Part shown: piece after piece, positions 42,980-54,589 of the stretch
How positions within the stretch are numbered: the first letter of the stretch is position 1
Layout: each line of letters opens with the position of its first letter
Assembly (NCBI GenBank): GCA_902574355.1
Contig: CACGNN010000001.1
Span: 124,001-188,000 of the forward strand
Length of the DNA stretch: 64,000 nt
Reading direction: 5' to 3'
Source of the DNA: an uncultured SAR86 cluster bacterium
GTDB taxonomy: Bacteria; Pseudomonadota; Gammaproteobacteria; Magnimaribacterales; Magnimaribacteraceae
Position numbers and translations under genes: made by a program
The notes under the pieces: generated by a model
What the model was told of the DNA's origin: nothing
The model's input: the letters and a program-made list of their open reading frames with translations, nothing else
Database searches by the model: none

Positions 42980-45069
42980 TGCTAAAACGTATATTTTTAT
43001 TTTTTCCAGTTCTTTTTATTCTACCTGCTCACACCGAAGCAATTGACGAAATTGTCGTAAATGGAGATTGGCGGGACACAATATTAAGTGAGGTTGACAG
43101 TAGTCTTATTCTTATAAATGATGAAGATATAAGAAAAAAACAACATAAGCATTTTGAGGATATAACTTATCTAGTACCAAATCTTAATTTTGCTGCTAGT
43201 GATTCAAGACCGAGGTATTTTCAGATCAGGGGAATTGGAGAACGCTCTGGCTATGAAGGAACCCCGAATTCTTCAGTAGGATTCTTGATTGATGACATAG
43301 ATTTTTCAGGTCAGGCAGGTATCGCTTCCGTATACGATATCGATCAAATCGAAGTTTATAGAGGCCCTCAAGGTTCCAGAATGGGAGCCAGCTCACTTGC
43401 CGGAATGATTTATATCAAGACCAAAGATCCTCAGGATTTATTTGAAGCAAACGGAGAAATAACCCTAGGTAACTATGGAAGGAATGACTTGAGTGCTTCA
43501 ATTAATATTCCTTTCTCTAAGAATTTAAAATCAAGAGTGAGTATAAGGAAAGAAGATTTCGATGGTTTCAGAGAGAATTTATTTTTAAAAAGAGATAATA
43601 CATCTAGAAAAGACGAGCAATCCCTTAGGTTCAAAACCAATTGGTTAATTAATGAAACCGCTTCTCTTGCTTTGGTATATTTTGATAATGATTTTGATGA
43701 TCCTGCAGACATATGGACAATTGATGGGTCATTAAATACTCTTTCAGATAGACCCGGAATGGATTCTCAAGATTCTAATGCTTTGGGTATCAATCTAGAG
43801 TTCATTAATCAATTTAATAGTCTAAAGGTTTTATATTCTGAAACTGATACAGATGTAGTTTTCAGTTACGATGCTGACTGGGGCAATGCGCAGTCACACT
43901 TTCCTTACATTTATGATTATTTTTCTGAAACCCTGAGAAAAAGGGAAACATCTAATTTCGAACTAAGACTTCTATCTAACGAATCTGTAACAACTTTTGG
44001 AGATCAATTCCAATGGATAGTTGGATTTTCATTTTATGAAATTGATGAATTAAATAATAGAAGAGATGACGGAGCTTATGGAGATCCAAATGATGGTTTT
44101 GGAACTTTCTATAGTGAATCGTTTTTCTCGAGTGATTACTCTTCAGAGAGTAAATCTATGTTTGGTAACTTAGACTACCCTATAAGCGACGCTTTAAAGT
44201 TATCGTTAGGCTTTAGATGGGAGGATTGGGAAGCAGATTATATAGACTCAAATAATGAATTATTCACACCCGATGATTCAATGAATGGAGGAAAAATATC
44301 CCTTATTAATTCTTTAGAAAATGATCTTAAATATTATGTAAGTGTTGCAAAGGGTTATAAGCAGGGTGGTTTTAATTTAGGAACTGGGGTAAGCAGCTCT
44401 TCATTAGTGCAAGCAATATCTTATTCACCTGAATACCTAACTAATTACGAGTTTGGAATAAATAAATACTTTATCTCTTCAAAAACATTTTTTGATTTAG
44501 TAATTTTTTATTCAGACAGAAGAGATCAACAAGTATTGTCATCAACTCAAGTTGACCCACAAGATCCAAATACATTCTTGTTTTTGACTAAGAATGCAGC
44601 TGAAGGTTTAAATTATGGAGCTGAGATAAGTCTAGATTCTGAAATTTCAGATAGATTCAATATGTTCCTTAACTTAGGAATACTTGAAACAGAAATAAGA
44701 AAATATCAATCAAGACCAGATCTAGAGGGAAGGGAGCAAGCACACGCACCCGACTATAGTTTTTCTGCAGGATTAAGTTGGGAAATATCAAATAATGTAG
44801 AGTTTTTATTGGACATCAATGGCAAGAGTGACTTTTATTACTCAGACTCACATAATAATTCTTCTGATGATTACATTCTTACAAATATGAATCTGGTATA
44901 TGAGAAAGAAAATATAAACTTGAACTTCTGGGTAAGAAATATATTTGACGAATATTATTCTCTAAGAGGGTTTTATTTTGGCAATGAGCCGCCAAGTTTT
45001 GAAGATACTTTATATGAACGTCATGGAGATCCGCGTAACTATGGAGTTACATTCCGCTATGACTTCTAG
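42979..45069 (+). CDS. TonB-dependent receptor, predicted thiamine (or precursor) uptake
   Basis: 696 aa. Signal peptide (MLKRIFLFFPVLFILPAH), a TonB-box-like DEIVVNG, a plug with FQIRGIGERSG and IDQIEVYRGPQGSRMG, and a 22-strand barrel ending in GVTFRYDF with the terminal aromatic residue. The upstream TPP riboswitch and downstream PnuT identify thiamine or a related vitamer as the substrate. The start codon lies in the riboswitch closing stem. The PnuT gene follows after 9 bp. Confidence 0.92.
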   Translation: MLKRIFLFFPVLFILPAHTEAIDEIVVNGDWRDTILSEVDSSLILINDEDIRKKQHKHFEDITYLVPNLNFAASDSRPRYFQIRGIGERSGYEGTPNSSVGFLIDDIDFSGQAGIASVYDIDQIEVYRGPQGSRMGASSLAGMIYIKTKDPQDLFEANGEITLGNYGRNDLSASINIPFSKNLKSRVSIRKEDFDGFRENLFLKRDNTSRKDEQSLRFKTNWLINETASLALVYFDNDFDDPADIWTIDGSLNTLSDRPGMDSQDSNALGINLEFINQFNSLKVLYSETDTDVVFSYDADWGNAQSHFPYIYDYFSETLRKRETSNFELRLLSNESVTTFGDQFQWIVGFSFYEIDELNNRRDDGAYGDPNDGFGTFYSESFFSSDYSSESKSMFGNLDYPISDALKLSLGFRWEDWEADYIDSNNELFTPDDSMNGGKISLINSLENDLKYYVSVAKGYKQGGFNLGTGVSSSSLVQAISYSPEYLTNYEFGINKYFISSKTFFDLVIFYSDRRDQQVLSSTQVDPQDPNTFLFLTKNAAEGLNYGAEISLDSEISDRFNMFLNLGILETEIRKYQSRPDLEGREQAHAPDYSFSAGLSWEISNNVEFLLDINGKSDFYYSDSHNNSSDDYILTNMNLVYEKENINLNFWVRNIFDEYYSLRGFYFGNEPPSFEDTLYERHGDPRNYGVTFRYDF

Positions 45070-45078
45070 TTAACATCT

Positions 45079-45639
45079 ATGGAAATTATTGCAGTTTCTT
45101 TAGCAATTATTTACCTCTTATTGGCAGTTAAGCAAAATATTCTATGCTGGCTAGCTGCCATACTAAGTTCATCAATATTTTTCTTTATTATGTATTCAGC
45201 AGGACTATACATGGAAGCTTATTTACAAATATTTTATATATTGATGGCCGTATATGGGTGGTCTCAATGGAGAGCAAAGGAATTACCTCTTGTTGTTGGC
45301 ACTTGGCAGCTAAGCAGTCATTTAAAAGCCTTAGGAATCATCTTATTCTTATCTCTAACATCCGGCTATATATTAGATAATTACACAGATGCAGCCCTAC
45401 CTTTTTTTGATGCTTTAACAACTTGGGGTGCTGTGGTGGCAACTTACATGGTAGCCAAGAAACTTATTGAGAACTGGATCTATTGGTTTGTAATTGACTT
45501 TATATCTGTCTTCTTATTTTTGTCGAGAGACTTATTTCTTACAGCTTTACTCTTCGCCGGTTATTTAGTAATTATTATTTTTGGCTACAGGGCCTGGAAA
45601 CTATCTATGCTGAAAACAAAAAAAGGGATTAACAATTAA
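45079..45639 (+). CDS. pnuT: PnuT-type thiamine transporter (PnuC family)
   Basis: 186 aa with seven hydrophobic segments, typical of the PnuC family. Landmarks: NILCWLAAILSSSIFFFIMYS, YGWSQWRAK and WIYWFVIDFISVFLF. PnuC-family paralogues under TPP riboswitches move thiamine across the inner membrane and trap it by phosphorylation. It is 9 bp after the receptor. The thiamine kinase or pyrophosphokinase often found next is absent; katG follows on the other strand. The stop lies inside the terminator loop. Confidence 0.88.
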   Translation: MEIIAVSLAIIYLLLAVKQNILCWLAAILSSSIFFFIMYSAGLYMEAYLQIFYILMAVYGWSQWRAKELPLVVGTWQLSSHLKALGIILFLSLTSGYILDNYTDAALPFFDALTTWGAVVATYMVAKKLIENWIYWFVIDFISVFLFLSRDLFLTALLFAGYLVIIIFGYRAWKLSMLKTKKGINN

Positions 45640-45654
45640 TAGTTAATCCCTTTT
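45621..45654. terminator. Perfect 13-bp bidirectional terminator
   Basis: AAAAGGGATTAAC, an 8-nt loop and GTTAATCCCTTTT. A T-run follows on each strand (TTTTAGTTTTT on plus, TTTTTTTGTTTT on minus), so it can end both pnuT and the convergent katG. The pnuT stop codon is in the loop. Confidence 0.88.
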
Positions 45655-45670
45655 AGTTTTTAAGTCTTTA

Positions 45671-47815
<2,145 letters not shown>

Positions 47816-47847
47816 TTAATTAAATGTACCTAGGAAGCGCGCAGTAG

Positions 47848-47867
47848 TTAAATATTCTTATATTTAA
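47848..47867. repeat. Inverted repeat TTAAATAT-N4-ATATTTAA upstream of katG
   Basis: Perfect 8-bp arms around TCTT in the 179-bp katG-coaD divergent region. It could be an operator, but pure A/T arms are expected by chance often enough in this genome to leave this open. No match to the OxyR pattern was evident by eye. Confidence 0.3.
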
Positions 47868-47982
47868 AGGGTATAGTATATAAAGTGAAGCTGGAGTTTT
47901 CAACGTTTTAACCTAACGAATTAATAAGGTTTAAGCGAACAATTCATTTATATGAGAGAATAATTCTTTAAGGGAGTAAATT

Positions 47983-48462
47983 ATGGCAAAAGCATTATAC
48001 CCAGGCACATTCGATCCAATAACTTTGGGTCATATTGATATCATTGAGAGGGCTTTACACCTTTTCGATGAAGTCACAATAGCAATTGCAACTAGTGCTG
48101 CAAAAAAACCTATTTTTACTCTCGAAGAGAGAATTGAACACATTGATAAAATATTTGAAGGAAATAAAAAGGTTAAGGCAATTGGGTTTACTGGCCTTGT
48201 GGTAGATCTTGCAAAGGAGCAAGAATCTAATATTCTCATTAGAGGTTTAAGGGCTGTTTCTGATTTCGAGTACGAATTTCAACTAGCAAATATGAATAGG
48301 GCAATGTCTCCTGATTTGGAGAGTATTTTCTTGACCCCAAAGGCTAAATTTTCATTTCTATCATCTACCTTAGTAAGAGAAATTGCTTCTATGGGCGGAA
48401 AAATTGATTCATTTGTTGACCCTATCGTCAAGCAAGCTTTGCAGGAAAGGTTTAAAAAATAG
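47983..48462 (+). CDS. coaD: Phosphopantetheine adenylyltransferase
   Basis: 159 aa, standard length. [21 protein letters not shown] holds the nucleotidyltransferase TxGH motif; [20 protein letters not shown] and [12 protein letters not shown] follow. It makes dephospho-CoA, the penultimate step of CoA synthesis. GGGAG lies seven bases before the ATG. The 3' end overlaps the convergent mutM by 11 bp. Confidence 0.97.
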   Translation: MAKALYPGTFDPITLGHIDIIERALHLFDEVTIAIATSAAKKPIFTLEERIEHIDKIFEGNKKVKAIGFTGLVVDLAKEQESNILIRGLRAVSDFEYEFQLANMNRAMSPDLESIFLTPKAKFSFLSSTLVREIASMGGKIDSFVDPIVKQALQERFKK

Positions 48463-49270
48463 ATTGGCATTTAGGACAATATGCACTGGCTCTTTGTCCT
48501 ATTCTTTTCCCTTTAATAGTAGAAAAACATTCATAACATTCTTCTCCTTCTCTGCCATAAACCCTCAGACTTTGTTTGAAATAACCTGGTTTACTATCTC
48601 CACCAACAAAGTCACGCAATGTAGTGCCTCCTTCCTCAATTGATTTTCTAAGAATATGTACAATTTCTTTGGCAAGTAAATTATATTTTTTCCTTGGTAC
48701 CTTACCTGCCATGCATGAAGGCCTAATCCCGGCTGAGAATAAAGCCTCGCTTGCGTAGATGTTTCCAACTCCAACTACAACTTTAGAATTCATTATAAAA
48801 TTCTTGATGGGAACTTTTCTTTTTCTAGATTTATAAAAGAGATAGTCGCCACTAAAGCTATTACCCAGTGGCTCTGGTCCTAAGTTTTTTAAAAGAAAAT
48901 GTGTATCGATGTCCTTTGACCATAAAAAGCAACCGAACCTTCTAGGATCGCAATATCTCAGAATGGTCCCATCTTCAAAGCAAATGTCGATATGGTCATG
49001 TTTTTTGAGATTCTCTTCTTTGGCTATCCTAAGACTTCCAGACATCCCCAAATGAATGATAAGATTTTCATTTGAACTCTCAAGTAAAAGATATTTTCCT
49101 CTTCTTTTTATGCTTTCAATTTTTTTCTTCTCCAATTTTCTTTTGATTAAACATTTAGGTACAGGCCATCTTAAGGATGGTTGGCGAATTATCACCGAAC
49201 TTATTGTCTTATTGATTATGTGAGGTTCAATCCCTCTCAAGGTTGTTTCTACTTCAGGTAATTCAGGCAC
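48452..49270 (-). CDS. mutM: Formamidopyrimidine-DNA glycosylase MutM
   Basis: 272 aa. It begins [13 protein letters not shown] with the catalytic Pro after Met removal and Glu2, has [13 protein letters not shown] in the helix-two-turn-helix, and a C-terminal zinc finger (CYECF and CPKCQ). It excises 8-oxoguanine and cleaves the strand. coaD-mutM adjacency is common in gammaproteobacteria. It is last in the tolC-hydrolase-mutM unit. Confidence 0.97.
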   Translation of the reverse strand: MPELPEVETTLRGIEPHIINKTISSVIIRQPSLRWPVPKCLIKRKLEKKKIESIKRRGKYLLLESSNENLIIHLGMSGSLRIAKEENLKKHDHIDICFEDGTILRYCDPRRFGCFLWSKDIDTHFLLKNLGPEPLGNSFSGDYLFYKSRKRKVPIKNFIMNSKVVVGVGNIYASEALFSAGIRPSCMAGKVPRKKYNLLAKEIVHILRKSIEEGGTTLRDFVGGDSKPGYFKQSLRVYGREGEECYECFSTIKGKRIGQRASAYCPKCQSIF

Positions 49271-49281
49271 TTGCGCTCAAG

Positions 49282-50328
49282 CTAATTTTTCTGAGTTTGT
49301 GAATCAGTTACTTCTTCAATTACTCTTATCAATGCCTCAGCTATCTCATTTGGAACCTCTTCTTGAAGAAAATGACCAGCAGTAGTTTTTGTAAGACGTG
49401 CATTTGGAAAATTTTGTTGCATGATGGGAAGTGCCCTTCCCAAAATTGGATCATTCTCACCCCAAACTATTTCAGCAGGAATTTCTAAAGTATTTACGTA
49501 TTCTTCTATTCTGCGCATCGAAGGAGCACTTTGATGATTTGGTCCATCGGGCACCATTCTCATCATTGCAAGAGGTGCCTTAGAATTTCCACTTTCATAA
49601 ACAGGTCTTCCATAAAGTTCAGCAACTTCTGTTGTCCATGAATCAGGATTTCCTTGAACACTTTTCAATCTCTCGAATATCGAAAAGACCACTTCTAGCA
49701 AAATTTCACCAAGTACTGGAGTTTTGACTATTGCATGTGCAGGAGACAGATCAGCATTTGCTTTAGGGGCATTAAATCCCGTGTTTAGTAAAACAGCTCC
49801 TTTAAGTAATTCAGGAGAAAGGGATAATGCACCCATACCGATAGGTCCTCCCCAATCTTGTCCTGCGTAGATTAATTCTTTAAGTTCAAGCTCCTTCAAG
49901 ACCTTATTGATCCAGTAAATATGATTCTCTGCAGTGTGCTCACTAGCTGGTATTTTAGAAGAGAATCCCAACCCCAGACTAGTTGGCATAATAACCCTTA
50001 CTTTATTTAGAGGTAATTTTTCTAATACTTTTCTATATAAAAACCCTGAAGTAGGATTACCGTGCATTAAAAAAACAGGGAATCCTTCTCCTGCCTCTAA
50101 AACATGAACCTTTAATCCTGGCTCGACTTCTATAAAGTAACTTTTATAGTTTGAATCAACCATATTTGCAGCATAACTTGGTAGAGGAAAAGCCTCATAA
50201 GTTCCAGAATCCAAAACTACTTGGCCATCACCAATTGGAGTAACCACATATCCATCACGAGTTACAAAGAAACTTAGGATAATTAAACTAAAAGCAATGA
50301 GAATCAGAATTCTTAGAAAAGTTTTCAT
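49282..50328 (-). CDS. Membrane-anchored haloalkane-dehalogenase-like alpha/beta hydrolase
   Basis: 348 aa. An N-terminal signal anchor (MKTFLRILILIAFSLIILSFF) precedes an alpha/beta hydrolase core with LMHGNPTSGFLYRKVL, an Asp nucleophile in YAGQDWGGPIGMG, and a late His in TAGHFLQEE. An Asp nucleophile followed by Trp suits haloalkane dehalogenases, but epoxide hydrolases share the Asp. It lies between tolC and mutM with 7 and 11 bp gaps. Confidence 0.82.
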   Translation of the reverse strand: MKTFLRILILIAFSLIILSFFVTRDGYVVTPIGDGQVVLDSGTYEAFPLPSYAANMVDSNYKSYFIEVEPGLKVHVLEAGEGFPVFLMHGNPTSGFLYRKVLEKLPLNKVRVIMPTSLGLGFSSKIPASEHTAENHIYWINKVLKELELKELIYAGQDWGGPIGMGALSLSPELLKGAVLLNTGFNAPKANADLSPAHAIVKTPVLGEILLEVVFSIFERLKSVQGNPDSWTTEVAELYGRPVYESGNSKAPLAMMRMVPDGPNHQSAPSMRRIEEYVNTLEIPAEIVWGENDPILGRALPIMQQNFPNARLTKTTAGHFLQEEVPNEIAEALIRVIEEVTDSQTQKN

Positions 50329-50335
50329 AGAATCG

Positions 50336-51670
50336 TCAGTTCATTTGATTACTTATTTTTATGAGATCATCAGGGCTTAGTGTTCCGACAGAAGCCTTCA
50401 GTCTCAGCATAGAAATAATGTAATTATATCTTGAGCTAGCGTAATCTCTTTGCGCTTGAAAGACTCTTTTTTGAGCATCCAGCAGATCTACGGTATTTCT
50501 TGTACCAACCTCATAGCCCACTTGTGTAGCTTCAAGAGCAGATTCTGCAGACGCGAGGGCTTGCTTTCTAGCAGTGACATTAGCTACTTGTGTTTGCACA
50601 CCAAAGTGATTGGACCTAATATCTCTGATCGTTGATCTTTCAGAATAAATGGCTTGTTCTTTAGATCGATCGTAATTGGCGTAAGCCTGTCTTCTTGCTG
50701 AGCTGATGGCTCCTCCGGCAAACAATGGTAAGTTAAACTGAATAGAATACTGTCTGGTGTCTTGTTCAACTCCAAATAATGGATTTTGAATAAAGCCACC
50801 GAATTTGCCCTGTTTTGTTGTACTTGTCGAGATTCTTCCAACTAGGTCTATTTGGGGAAGATGATTAGAAGCAGAAGCTCTAGCTGTTGCTTGCGCGGCG
50901 TCTCTTTGAAGTTTAGCAGCTTTGAGTTGATAATTATTTTTTATGCCTAAAGATACCCAACTTTCTCGATCTAATGGATCGGGCAGTGATATTTCAAATT
51001 CGTCTATTAATGGAGAAAGCAGACTTATATCTCTTCCGACTATTGAAGTTAGAGTTTCTTTTGCAGTATCTAATTGTGATTCTTGAGCAATTCTCGACAC
51101 GACTGTTAAGTCGAATGCTGCCTGAGTTTCTTGAACTTCAGTAATTGCCGCTAGACCAACATCAAATCTCTTTTTAGCTAAATCTCTTTGTCTACCTATT
51201 GCCTTTTCTTCTGCTTTAGCAGCATTTAAGCTATCAATTGAGTTAAGTACATTGAAATAAGCTGAAGCTACTCTGATCATAGTTTCTTGTTGTTGGTAAG
51301 CAAATTCTGCAGCTGCTGCTTCTGACAAAGCTGTACCTCTCTCAAATTGAAACCATTTATCTAATCTAAAAATTGGTTGATTCAAATTCGCAAAGTAAGC
51401 ATTAGAGTTATATTGGTCTATAAGCTGTTCTTCAACTCTGTACTCATTCCAATTAGTGCTTCCGGACACACTAAGTGTTGGAAGGAGACCTGCTATCCCT
51501 TGAGTTTTATTCTCTTTTCCCGATCGGTAAGAAGCTTCAGCAGCTCTCAACAAAGGGTCATTCTTAAGTGCTAATTCATAAACTTCAGAAAGATTTTCTC
51601 CTCTGATTGGGCTTGTCATAGTAGCGAAGATCAAGCAAAAGAAAGGAACTATTATGTTTTTAAAGCGCAT
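50336..51670 (-). CDS. tolC: TolC family outer-membrane efflux channel
   Basis: 444 aa with a signal peptide ending around PIRGE. Two OEP repeats: LSEVYELALKNDPLL then VASAYFNVLNSIDSLNAAK, and NYQLKAAKLQRDAAQATARAS then GTRNTVDLLDAQKRVFQAQRDY. It is the outer-membrane exit duct for type I secretion and efflux pumps. No pump gene is adjacent. TTATAAA lies just before the start, opposite the peroxiredoxin gene across 100 bp. Confidence 0.93.
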   Translation of the reverse strand: MRFKNIIVPFFCLIFATMTSPIRGENLSEVYELALKNDPLLRAAEASYRSGKENKTQGIAGLLPTLSVSGSTNWNEYRVEEQLIDQYNSNAYFANLNQPIFRLDKWFQFERGTALSEAAAAEFAYQQQETMIRVASAYFNVLNSIDSLNAAKAEEKAIGRQRDLAKKRFDVGLAAITEVQETQAAFDLTVVSRIAQESQLDTAKETLTSIVGRDISLLSPLIDEFEISLPDPLDRESWVSLGIKNNYQLKAAKLQRDAAQATARASASNHLPQIDLVGRISTSTTKQGKFGGFIQNPLFGVEQDTRQYSIQFNLPLFAGGAISSARRQAYANYDRSKEQAIYSERSTIRDIRSNHFGVQTQVANVTARKQALASAESALEATQVGYEVGTRNTVDLLDAQKRVFQAQRDYASSRYNYIISMLRLKASVGTLSPDDLIKISNQMN

Positions 51671-51770
51671 TTTTTTATAAACGTCAGGTGTATTAGTCTA
51701 CTATAACACCTCTTAGATTCGCAACAAAATTAATTCTTAGCCTATAATGATATTTTACTAAGGAGAAAAA

Positions 51771-52253
51771 ATGACAATACAAGTTGGAGATACATTACCC
51801 TCAATTAATTTAACAACTATGACCTCTGAAGGCCCTAAACCAGTTTCTTTGACAGAGCTTTCTGCAGGAAAAAAAGTTGTTTTATTTGCAGTTCCTGGAG
51901 CTTTCACTCCAACATGCAGTGTGCAACATTTGCCTGGATTTCTTGAAAAGAATAGCGATTTGAAAGATAAAGGTGCTGATATTGTTGCATGTATTTCTGT
52001 CAATGACCCTTTTGTAATGCACGCGTGGGGTGAAGACAGAAAAGTAGGAGACGATGTTTTGATGTTATCAGATGGAAATGGAGAATTTACCGCTGCGATA
52101 GGCCTTGAAATGGACGGGAGTGGATTTGGTCTGGGAACAAGATCCCAAAGATATGCAATGGTGATAGATGATGGAGTAGTCTCAATTTTAAACGTGGAAT
52201 CTGGTCCTGGTTTAGATGTTAGTTCAGCTGAAACGATACTAGAACAACTTTAA
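51771..52253 (+). CDS. Peroxiredoxin, Prx5 type
   Basis: 160 aa. The PxxxTxxC active site is PGAFTPTCSVQHLPGF with the peroxidatic Cys; VNDPFVMHAWGED and GLGTRSQRYAMVIDDG are typical of atypical 2-Cys/1-Cys Prx5. AAGGAG precedes the ATG. It lies 2 bp before the P450 gene and may protect that pathway from peroxide. It is divergent from tolC. Confidence 0.95.
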   Translation: MTIQVGDTLPSINLTTMTSEGPKPVSLTELSAGKKVVLFAVPGAFTPTCSVQHLPGFLEKNSDLKDKGADIVACISVNDPFVMHAWGEDRKVGDDVLMLSDGNGEFTAAIGLEMDGSGFGLGTRSQRYAMVIDDGVVSILNVESGPGLDVSSAETILEQL

Positions 52254-52255
52254 AG

Positions 52256-53494
52256 ATGACCAAGCCTATTTATGACATAGGACAAATCTGTGAGTTAGAT
52301 AAATGGGAGACTTTTATCAATGGTCAACCATTTGATATCTTCAAAAGACTACGTGAGGAAGCGCCAATATATTGGCACGAGGAAAGTCTAGATTTTGAAC
52401 CTGGTTTTTGGGCTCTCACTAAACACGAAGATATAGTAAGAGTTTCTAAGGATCCTATGACTTTTTCATCAGCAGTTGGCGGACACTTAATGACAATGGG
52501 TGATCCTGAGGTGGTAGATCCATCTGCCGTAGCTGCAATAATTGGGAATATGATAGGAATGGATCCTCCAGATCATCAAATTTACAGAAAGATGGTAGCT
52601 CCAAGCTTTACACCAAAAGCCATTAGAACACTTGAAGGTGATATGAGGCTAAAGATACGTGAGCTTCTTGAAAATGTTGAAGACAAGGGAGAATTTAATT
52701 TCGTCACTGAAATATCTGAACAATTACCTCTGTGGGTTCTTTGTGAAATGATGGGAATTCCGGAATCTGAGAGACCTAAAATAAGAGATCTAGTAAATAA
52801 TCTTACTGATGCTTCAATACAGCAAGATCCTAATAATGCTTTTCAGATATGGGTAAATTACATGGAACTTTTCAAGATGGGAAGGGACATGATTGAAGAA
52901 AGAAGGAAAAACCCGACAGATGATCTCATGAGCGTGGTTGCCAATACTAAGATTGAGGGAGGAGAACTTCCCTCAGAGTTATTAGACGGTTTCTTTCTAT
53001 TAATGGTTATTGCTGGAAATGAAACTACTAGGAATACACTTACTGGAGGTTTGATGGCATTAACTGATAATCCTGAAGAAAGAGAAAAGCTTTTGAAAGA
53101 TCCAGCTTTAATTTCAAATGCTACTGATGAAATGTTGAGATGGGTGACTTCTGTTATCTATTTCAGAAGAACTGCAACAAAAGATACGAACATTAGAGGT
53201 CAAGATATAAAAGCTGGAGATAAAGTAGTAATGTGGTACGGTTCAGCGAATAGAGATGAAGATATATTTAAAGATGGACATTTATTCAGAATAGATAGAG
53301 AGAATGCTAAAAAGCATCTTGCCTTCGGTGCAGGAGAACATCTTTGTTTAGGCAATAGATTAGGCCATATGCAGATAAGGATTTTATTTGAGGAGCTCCT
53401 AGATCGTTTTCCTAATATTCACTCAACATCTGATCCGGTAAGAATACCTTCTAATTTTTTAGCTGGAATTTCAGAACTAAAAGTTAGGATATAA
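52256..53494 (+). CDS. Cytochrome P450
   Basis: 412 aa, soluble bacterial class I size. I-helix AGNETTRNTLTGG, ExxR in DEMLRWVTSV, and the haem loop FGAGEHLCLGNRLG with Cys364. Relatives include steroid and alkane hydroxylases (CYP125/CYP142-like); the substrate is unknown. Redox partners are not in the window. It lies 2 bp after the peroxiredoxin and 2 bp before the RDRSWG-containing gene. Confidence 0.95.
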   Translation: MTKPIYDIGQICELDKWETFINGQPFDIFKRLREEAPIYWHEESLDFEPGFWALTKHEDIVRVSKDPMTFSSAVGGHLMTMGDPEVVDPSAVAAIIGNMIGMDPPDHQIYRKMVAPSFTPKAIRTLEGDMRLKIRELLENVEDKGEFNFVTEISEQLPLWVLCEMMGIPESERPKIRDLVNNLTDASIQQDPNNAFQIWVNYMELFKMGRDMIEERRKNPTDDLMSVVANTKIEGGELPSELLDGFFLLMVIAGNETTRNTLTGGLMALTDNPEEREKLLKDPALISNATDEMLRWVTSVIYFRRTATKDTNIRGQDIKAGDKVVMWYGSANRDEDIFKDGHLFRIDRENAKKHLAFGAGEHLCLGNRLGHMQIRILFEELLDRFPNIHSTSDPVRIPSNFLAGISELKVRI

Positions 53495-53496
53495 AA

Positions 53497-54585
53497 ATGA
53501 TCTCTAAAGGGGACGATTTTCCAATTCATCAGTTACCTTCACCAATTGCCGAAGTTGGAACCGAAAGAAACTTCTATGATAGATATTTTTTCAATGGTTA
53601 TAGCGAAGATGGGAATATATTTTTTGGAGCAGCGTTTTGTGTCTATCCAAATCTTAATATAAAAGATGCTAGTTTCATTTTGGTGCTAGATGGCATTCAG
53701 CACAACTTCAGATATTCAGACGTATTGAACTACGAGAGAATGGAAATAGAGGTGGGTTCTTTTGAGATAGAAATATTAGAGCCACTCAAGAAATTAAAAA
53801 TAGTTATAGACGATAAAGACAAAGAAATATCAGCAAATTTAACTTTTGTAGGTAGATTTGAACCTATGGAAGAGCCAAGAATGACCATTAAGAATGGCCC
53901 TCGAATTTATATGGATTCAACCCGTATGACACAACACGGTAATTGGAGTGGCTTTATAAATTTCAAAAGCAGTAAAGTTGATTTGTCTAAAAAAAAATAT
54001 GTAGGTACCCGTGATAGATCCTGGGGCATAAGACCTGTTGGATCTCAAGATTCACAAATTGTGCCACCAATCAAATTACCCCAATTTTACTGGTTATGGG
54101 CTCCTGTAAATTTTATAGATCAATCTTCTCATCTGTATTTTGTTGATGATGAGGAGGGGTATGCTACAAATTGTCATTCTGTCCTTCAAAATAAGAGTGA
54201 GAGTTTAAAACTATATGAATTAAAAAAGGAAGTTGAATATAAAGGGGGAACAAGGAGGATCTCTAAAGCCCGATTCTCAGCTTTAAAAAAAGATGGCACT
54301 GAATTAACTTGGTCTTTAACTCCCAAATATCATATTTTCATGTGTGGATTAGGCTATATGCATCCCGAATGGGGTCATGGTCAGTTCCATGGAGAAAATC
54401 AATCACTTTATGATTTCTATGATTTAAGTGAAGATCCACATGATCCACCATTCCTTCATATTCAAGCTATTTGTGATGTAGAGTTGCAGGAAGGAAAATC
54501 ATCTCAGAAGGGAATAGGCGCATTAGAACAACTTCTTATAGGTCCTCATCTAACTAGTGGCTTTGAGAGTCTTTTAGATACCTAG
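53497..54585 (+). CDS. Lipocalin/CrtC-like protein with RDRSWG motif, unknown role
   Basis: 362 aa, predominantly beta. Landmarks: GWSG-type NWSGFINFKSS, YVGTRDRSWGIRPVG (residues about 168-182), and PQFYWLWAPVNF. The RDRSWG element recalls DUF7064-like families and hydroxyneurosporene-synthase-type beta barrels, but I do not have a firm family. It sits 2 bp after the P450 and 4 bp before the APH-fold kinase, so it probably binds or processes the hydroxylated intermediate. Confidence 0.7.
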   Translation: MISKGDDFPIHQLPSPIAEVGTERNFYDRYFFNGYSEDGNIFFGAAFCVYPNLNIKDASFILVLDGIQHNFRYSDVLNYERMEIEVGSFEIEILEPLKKLKIVIDDKDKEISANLTFVGRFEPMEEPRMTIKNGPRIYMDSTRMTQHGNWSGFINFKSSKVDLSKKKYVGTRDRSWGIRPVGSQDSQIVPPIKLPQFYWLWAPVNFIDQSSHLYFVDDEEGYATNCHSVLQNKSESLKLYELKKEVEYKGGTRRISKARFSALKKDGTELTWSLTPKYHIFMCGLGYMHPEWGHGQFHGENQSLYDFYDLSEDPHDPPFLHIQAICDVELQEGKSSQKGIGALEQLLIGPHLTSGFESLLDT

Positions 54586-54589
54586 GTAC

